Below are positions 61,495 through 64,000 of a stretch of 64,000 nt of DNA, in pieces (position 1 is the stretch's first letter; each line of letters begins with the position of its first letter). Origin of the DNA: Anaerolinea thermolimosa (lineage in GTDB: Bacteria > Chloroflexota > Anaerolineae > Anaerolineales > Anaerolineaceae); NCBI RefSeq assembly GCF_001050195.2, contig NZ_DF967965.1:1443150-1507149 (forward strand), given 5' to 3'. The position numbers and the translations under genes were made by a program. A model generated the notes under the pieces. It saw only the letters and a program-made list of their open reading frames with translations. It was not told the origin of the DNA and made no database searches.

Positions 61495-62328
61495 TTATTT
61501 CACCATATACAAAATACCAATCGTATCAGGCCCGCAATGGCTGGCAATGACGCTTCCGGCACGTGTAATCAGGATTTCTTCAATCTTCGCTCTCGACATT
61601 AACTCTGATTTTAAAAACTCCGCATCTGCAACGCATCCGGTATGAGTGATAAACACTCGATGGAGATCAATCTCTTCGAGGTGTTCTTCAAAATCCTTGA
61701 CCAATTCCATTAACCCTTTTTTTCTGGTGCCGCGGGTTTTTGCCTTAACGCCCAGTGTCCCATCAGGTCGAACTGCAATAATCGGGCGGATCGAAAGGAG
61801 ACTGCTCATGAGGTTTTGCAGAGCTGTGCACCGTCCCCCTTTGTAAAGATAGTCCAGAGTCTCAATGATGAAGGAAGTTCTCACTTTGGGAACCAGTGCC
61901 TTAATCGTTTCTGCTATATCCCGGGCAGACATCCCCTCATCGCGAAGTTCTGCAGCCCGGAGGGCTAGCAAACCTATACCAGTAGATAAATTCAACGAAT
62001 CCACAATATAAATATTCTCTTTGCCAAGCGTTTCTGCAGCTATAGTAGCGTTCTTAATCGTAGCAGATAACTGGCTCGAAATACCGATGTAGACAATGTC
62101 TTCCGAGCCATTGAATTTTTTGACGAAGTCACCAATAGAAGCCGCTGAGGTTTTGGGAAGTTGCCCGGTTTCCTGAACTGACCGGAAAAGATCCTCCAGG
62201 CTAATATTCACTCCATCCAGAAAGGATTGTTCTCCCATCAGAACATACAACGGGATCATTTCAATCCTGTAGTGCGATAAGAGATCCATTCCAAGGTCTG
62301 CTGTGCTGTCGGTGATAATGCGTATCAT
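61495..62328 (-). CDS. DegV family protein
   Basis: A 277-residue DegV/fatty-acid-binding protein. Landmarks are the opening IITDSTADLGMDLL (about 3-16), the TSAASIGDF segment (about 60), VYIGISSQLSAT (about 76) and VDSLNLSTGIGLL (about 107). In Firmicutes such proteins (FakB-like) present fatty acids to a kinase; the kinase is not in the window. AGGAG lies 5 nt before the ATG. The gene converges on the oxoamine synthase, with the duplicated 652-bp block including its 3' third. Confidence 0.92.
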   Translation of the reverse strand: MIRIITDSTADLGMDLLSHYRIEMIPLYVLMGEQSFLDGVNISLEDLFRSVQETGQLPKTSAASIGDFVKKFNGSEDIVYIGISSQLSATIKNATIAAETLGKENIYIVDSLNLSTGIGLLALRAAELRDEGMSARDIAETIKALVPKVRTSFIIETLDYLYKGGRCTALQNLMSSLLSIRPIIAVRPDGTLGVKAKTRGTRKKGLMELVKDFEEHLEEIDLHRVFITHTGCVADAEFLKSELMSRAKIEEILITRAGSVIASHCGPDTIGILYMVK

Positions 62329-62376
62329 GAATACTCCTGTGAAAATAAAATATAAAAAAATAAATTGAAAACGAGA

Positions 62377-63357
62377 CTAAAACCAATTTCGTCGTTTAAA
62401 CCAGGTCAGCATCCCTACAAAAATAGAAACAAAAACAATCCAGACGAAAAGATACCCCCAACGCCAGGACAGCTCGGGCATATAGTGAAAATTCATACCG
62501 TACACTCCAGCCACGAACGAGAGGGGCAGGAAAATGGTAGAAACCACCGTAAGAGCTTTCATTATCTCGTTTAAACGCAATGAAGTTGAATTCAAATAGA
62601 TGTCCAGTACTCCAGAGACAATATCTCTTAAGGTATCGCTTAAATCCTGCAATCGCACCAAATGATCATATACATCTCGAAAGTAGATTCTACTTTGCCG
62701 GTCGATCATTGGAAAATCGTCCCGGCTTAAGCGATTCATCACCTCTCTTTGAGGAGAAACTATTCTTCGAAGGGCCATGAGAGAGTGTTTAATTTCAAGC
62801 AACTCGGGTAAAACCCTGGATGTTGGTTGCTGAAGAACCTGGTCCTCAATGAATTCCAATTTCTCATCCAATCCGTCAATCAAAGGTAAATAAGCATCTA
62901 CCAGGTGGTCTAAAATACTATGACATAAAAAATCCGCCCCATTTTTAATTAATCGATCATCTCGTGCCAGTCGGTCCTTCACGGCCTGGATAGGATGGGC
63001 ATCACCACTGGTACAGCTCACCAGGTAATTAGCTCCTAAAAAAAGATTAATTTCTACAGTATTCTCTAAATCTATCGGGGTGCTTCCATTGGGCAGAGCA
63101 TGCACCACAAGAAAAAGATAACTACCAAAATCATCCACTTTGGGCGTTTGATATCCATTACTCAAACAATCTTCGATGGCCAACGGGTGAAATTGTAAGG
63201 TATCTCGCAAAACCTGGTTAATTTCATCCAGATCAGGTTTGACTAAATTTACCCAGAGTAAGCCATCCGGGTTTTGAAGAGCACGCTTAATCTCCTCCAC
63301 CGAGAGATGAGTGTTGAAAGTGCCTATGGCAGAAGGGAAATAATAGGTTTCGATCAT
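62377..63357 (-). CDS. corA: CorA family magnesium/cobalt transporter
   Basis: A 326-residue CorA. The large cytoplasmic domain is followed by two C-terminal membrane helices with the pore signature YGMNFHYMPE (about 288-297) and a basic tail (FKRRNWF). The intracellular region shows FHPLAIEDCLSNGYQTPKVD (about 56-75), typical of the family. Channels of this family import Mg2+ and sometimes Co2+/Ni2+. No metal riboswitch is visible upstream. The ribosome-binding site is weak. Confidence 0.93.
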   Translation of the reverse strand: MIETYYFPSAIGTFNTHLSVEEIKRALQNPDGLLWVNLVKPDLDEINQVLRDTLQFHPLAIEDCLSNGYQTPKVDDFGSYLFLVVHALPNGSTPIDLENTVEINLFLGANYLVSCTSGDAHPIQAVKDRLARDDRLIKNGADFLCHSILDHLVDAYLPLIDGLDEKLEFIEDQVLQQPTSRVLPELLEIKHSLMALRRIVSPQREVMNRLSRDDFPMIDRQSRIYFRDVYDHLVRLQDLSDTLRDIVSGVLDIYLNSTSLRLNEIMKALTVVSTIFLPLSFVAGVYGMNFHYMPELSWRWGYLFVWIVFVSIFVGMLTWFKRRNWF

Positions 63358-63459
63358 AATGAAAAGGCAATTCAGGAGACAGTATAGTCAACAAGGGTAA
63401 TTTTCGCAACCTGTGTTTTCATGTTTTCTCAATGAGCAACATCACTTCCCCCTTTCATC

Positions 63460-63487
63460 GTCTCGCTGAACGAGTCTCGCTGAACGA
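63460..63487 (+). repeat. Two tandem 14-nt repeats upstream of the SCP2 gene
   Basis: GTCTCGCTGAACGA occurs twice with no spacer (63460-63473, 63474-63487). TACAAT boxes follow at 63496-63501 and 63505-63510, before the start at 63531. The position near the -35 region could be regulatory or accidental. Confidence 0.5.
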
Positions 63488-63530
63488 AACTCATGTACAA
63501 TTAATACAATAACTCAATCCCGAGGAAAAT

Positions 63531-63869
63531 ATGACAACATCACTACCTGACCCCAACAGCGTGGTAGACCTCTTATCATCAGCGTTTCAATCAGACAAGG
63601 CTGATGGAATTGAAGCAACCCTTCAATTACGTATCACCGGTCCTGAGGCCAGGAATTATTACCTGCAAATCAAGGATAAAGCTATATCAGGTGGTGAAGG
63701 TATTGTTGAGAAACCAAGGGTAACAATATCAGCGAATTTAAAGGACCTTCTTAATATTTTTGAAGGACGCTTAGACCCTATGACAGCCTATTTTCAGGGA
63801 CGGCTGATCGTACAGGGTGATTTAAGCTTTGCGATGAAGCTTGCAGGATTATTTAAGCGAAAGAAATAA
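63531..63869 (+). CDS. SCP2 sterol-binding-domain protein
   Basis: A 112-residue stand-alone SCP2-like lipid-binding domain. It has the expected pattern of a beta-sheet core (ATLQLRITGPEARNYYLQIK), AISGGEGIVEKPRVTISANL, and the ending GRLDPMTAYFQGRLIVQGDL. Such proteins bind hydrophobic ligands non-specifically. GAGG 5 nt before the ATG supports the start. No signal peptide. The stop lies 3 bp from the stop of a convergent partial gene. Confidence 0.85.
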   Translation: MTTSLPDPNSVVDLLSSAFQSDKADGIEATLQLRITGPEARNYYLQIKDKAISGGEGIVEKPRVTISANLKDLLNIFEGRLDPMTAYFQGRLIVQGDLSFAMKLAGLFKRKK

Positions 63870-63872
63870 ACT

Positions 63873-63998
63873 TTAATAAATACCCCAATCCCCCGCCAGG
63901 CCCTCTTCCATATAGGAAAAATCCCACATTTCATTAGCCACAAAATCGATCCGGGTGGGAACTCCCAGAGCCTCTTCTGCTTTCTGGCGGGTTGCTTC
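63873..63998 (-). CDS. C-terminal end of a CDS entering from the right edge
   Basis: A minus-strand frame runs from the edge to TAA (63873-63875), encoding 41 residues that end YMEEGLAGDWGIY. The stop is 3 bp from the convergent SCP2 stop, the same tight convergence seen elsewhere in the window. The start and the domain lie outside the window. I do not recognise the C-terminus. Confidence 0.55.
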   Translation of the reverse strand, partial: EATRQKAEEALGVPTRIDFVANEMWDFSYMEEGLAGDWGIY

Positions 63999-64000
63999 CA

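Larger units (their letters stand above)
60424..61727. repeat. Perfect tandem direct duplication, 2 x 652 bp
   Basis: Unit 1 is 60424-61075 and unit 2 is 61076-61727. Each contains the 3' end of the oxoamine synthase gene, the intergenic terminator and the 3' end of degV. The two ends share only TGC at the junction. Gene fragments arise but both flanking genes stay complete. Confidence 0.9.

Overview
The window looks like a chromosomal segment of an anaerobic or fermentative member of the Chloroflexota, most likely class Anaerolineae. This is inference from gene content: a lipoprotein with an NBR1-like Ig domain, Thr/Pro-rich linkers, a Ycf46/Ycf35-type cassette, a tungsten/molybdenum aldehyde oxidoreductase and an ADP-forming acyl-CoA synthetase. 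No rRNA is present to prove it. The DNA is gene-dense, mostly housekeeping, with several convergent gene pairs only 2-5 bp apart or overlapping. I found no tRNA, rRNA, prophage or CRISPR array.

Layout. 1-7.4 kb is a plus-strand run: M20 peptidase, YqhQ-like DUF1385 protein, ComEA, YqeY, a PgpH-type 7TM-HD protein, YbeY, DgkA and a xylose-isomerase-like TIM barrel protein. 7.4-13.8 kb holds two divergent response regulators, a DUF192 protein, a LysM/M23 peptidase, two unrecognised proteins, a histidine phosphatase and a VOC protein. 13.8-16 kb is glmS with a glmS ribozyme in its leader. 16-22.7 kb is a compact cassette: Ycf46-like AAA ATPase, Hsp70-like protein, DUF1257 (Ycf35), DUF2997, a radical-SAM activase-like protein and a HEAT/WD40 protein. 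22.6-30.5 kb carries an MFS permease, a membrane-anchored rhodanese interrupted by an in-frame TGA that looks like selenocysteine, an SDR-type threonine dehydrogenase, HtpG and an ADP-forming acyl-CoA synthetase. 30.5-41.3 kb has AlaS, a SpoIIE-type phosphatase / RCK channel / P-loop group, SecD-SecF, a YesL-like membrane protein, a lipoprotein and a YigZ protein. 41.3-53.2 kb has a glycosyltransferase, an Ldh2-type dehydrogenase, an aldehyde:ferredoxin oxidoreductase, a TrmH-type methyltransferase, a NYN nuclease, a fused molybdenum hydroxylase with its FAD subunit, and a polysaccharide deacetylase. 53.2-64 kb has larA, glpK, glpA, three succinate-dehydrogenase-like subunits, an alpha-oxoamine synthase, degV, corA and an SCP2 protein.

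How the genes work together. glpK, glpA and the sdhB/C/D-like genes form one translationally coupled run. It suggests glycerol is phosphorylated and then oxidised by a GlpA flavoprotein docked on a succinate-dehydrogenase-style iron-sulfur and membrane-anchor module. The molybdenum hydroxylase operon has a strongly foldable leader that may be a regulatory RNA.

Two perfect tandem duplications (569 bp in larA, 652 bp across the kbl/degV junction) lie within 8.5 kb. They break larA and leave gene fragments. They may be real or may be unmerged assembly overlaps.
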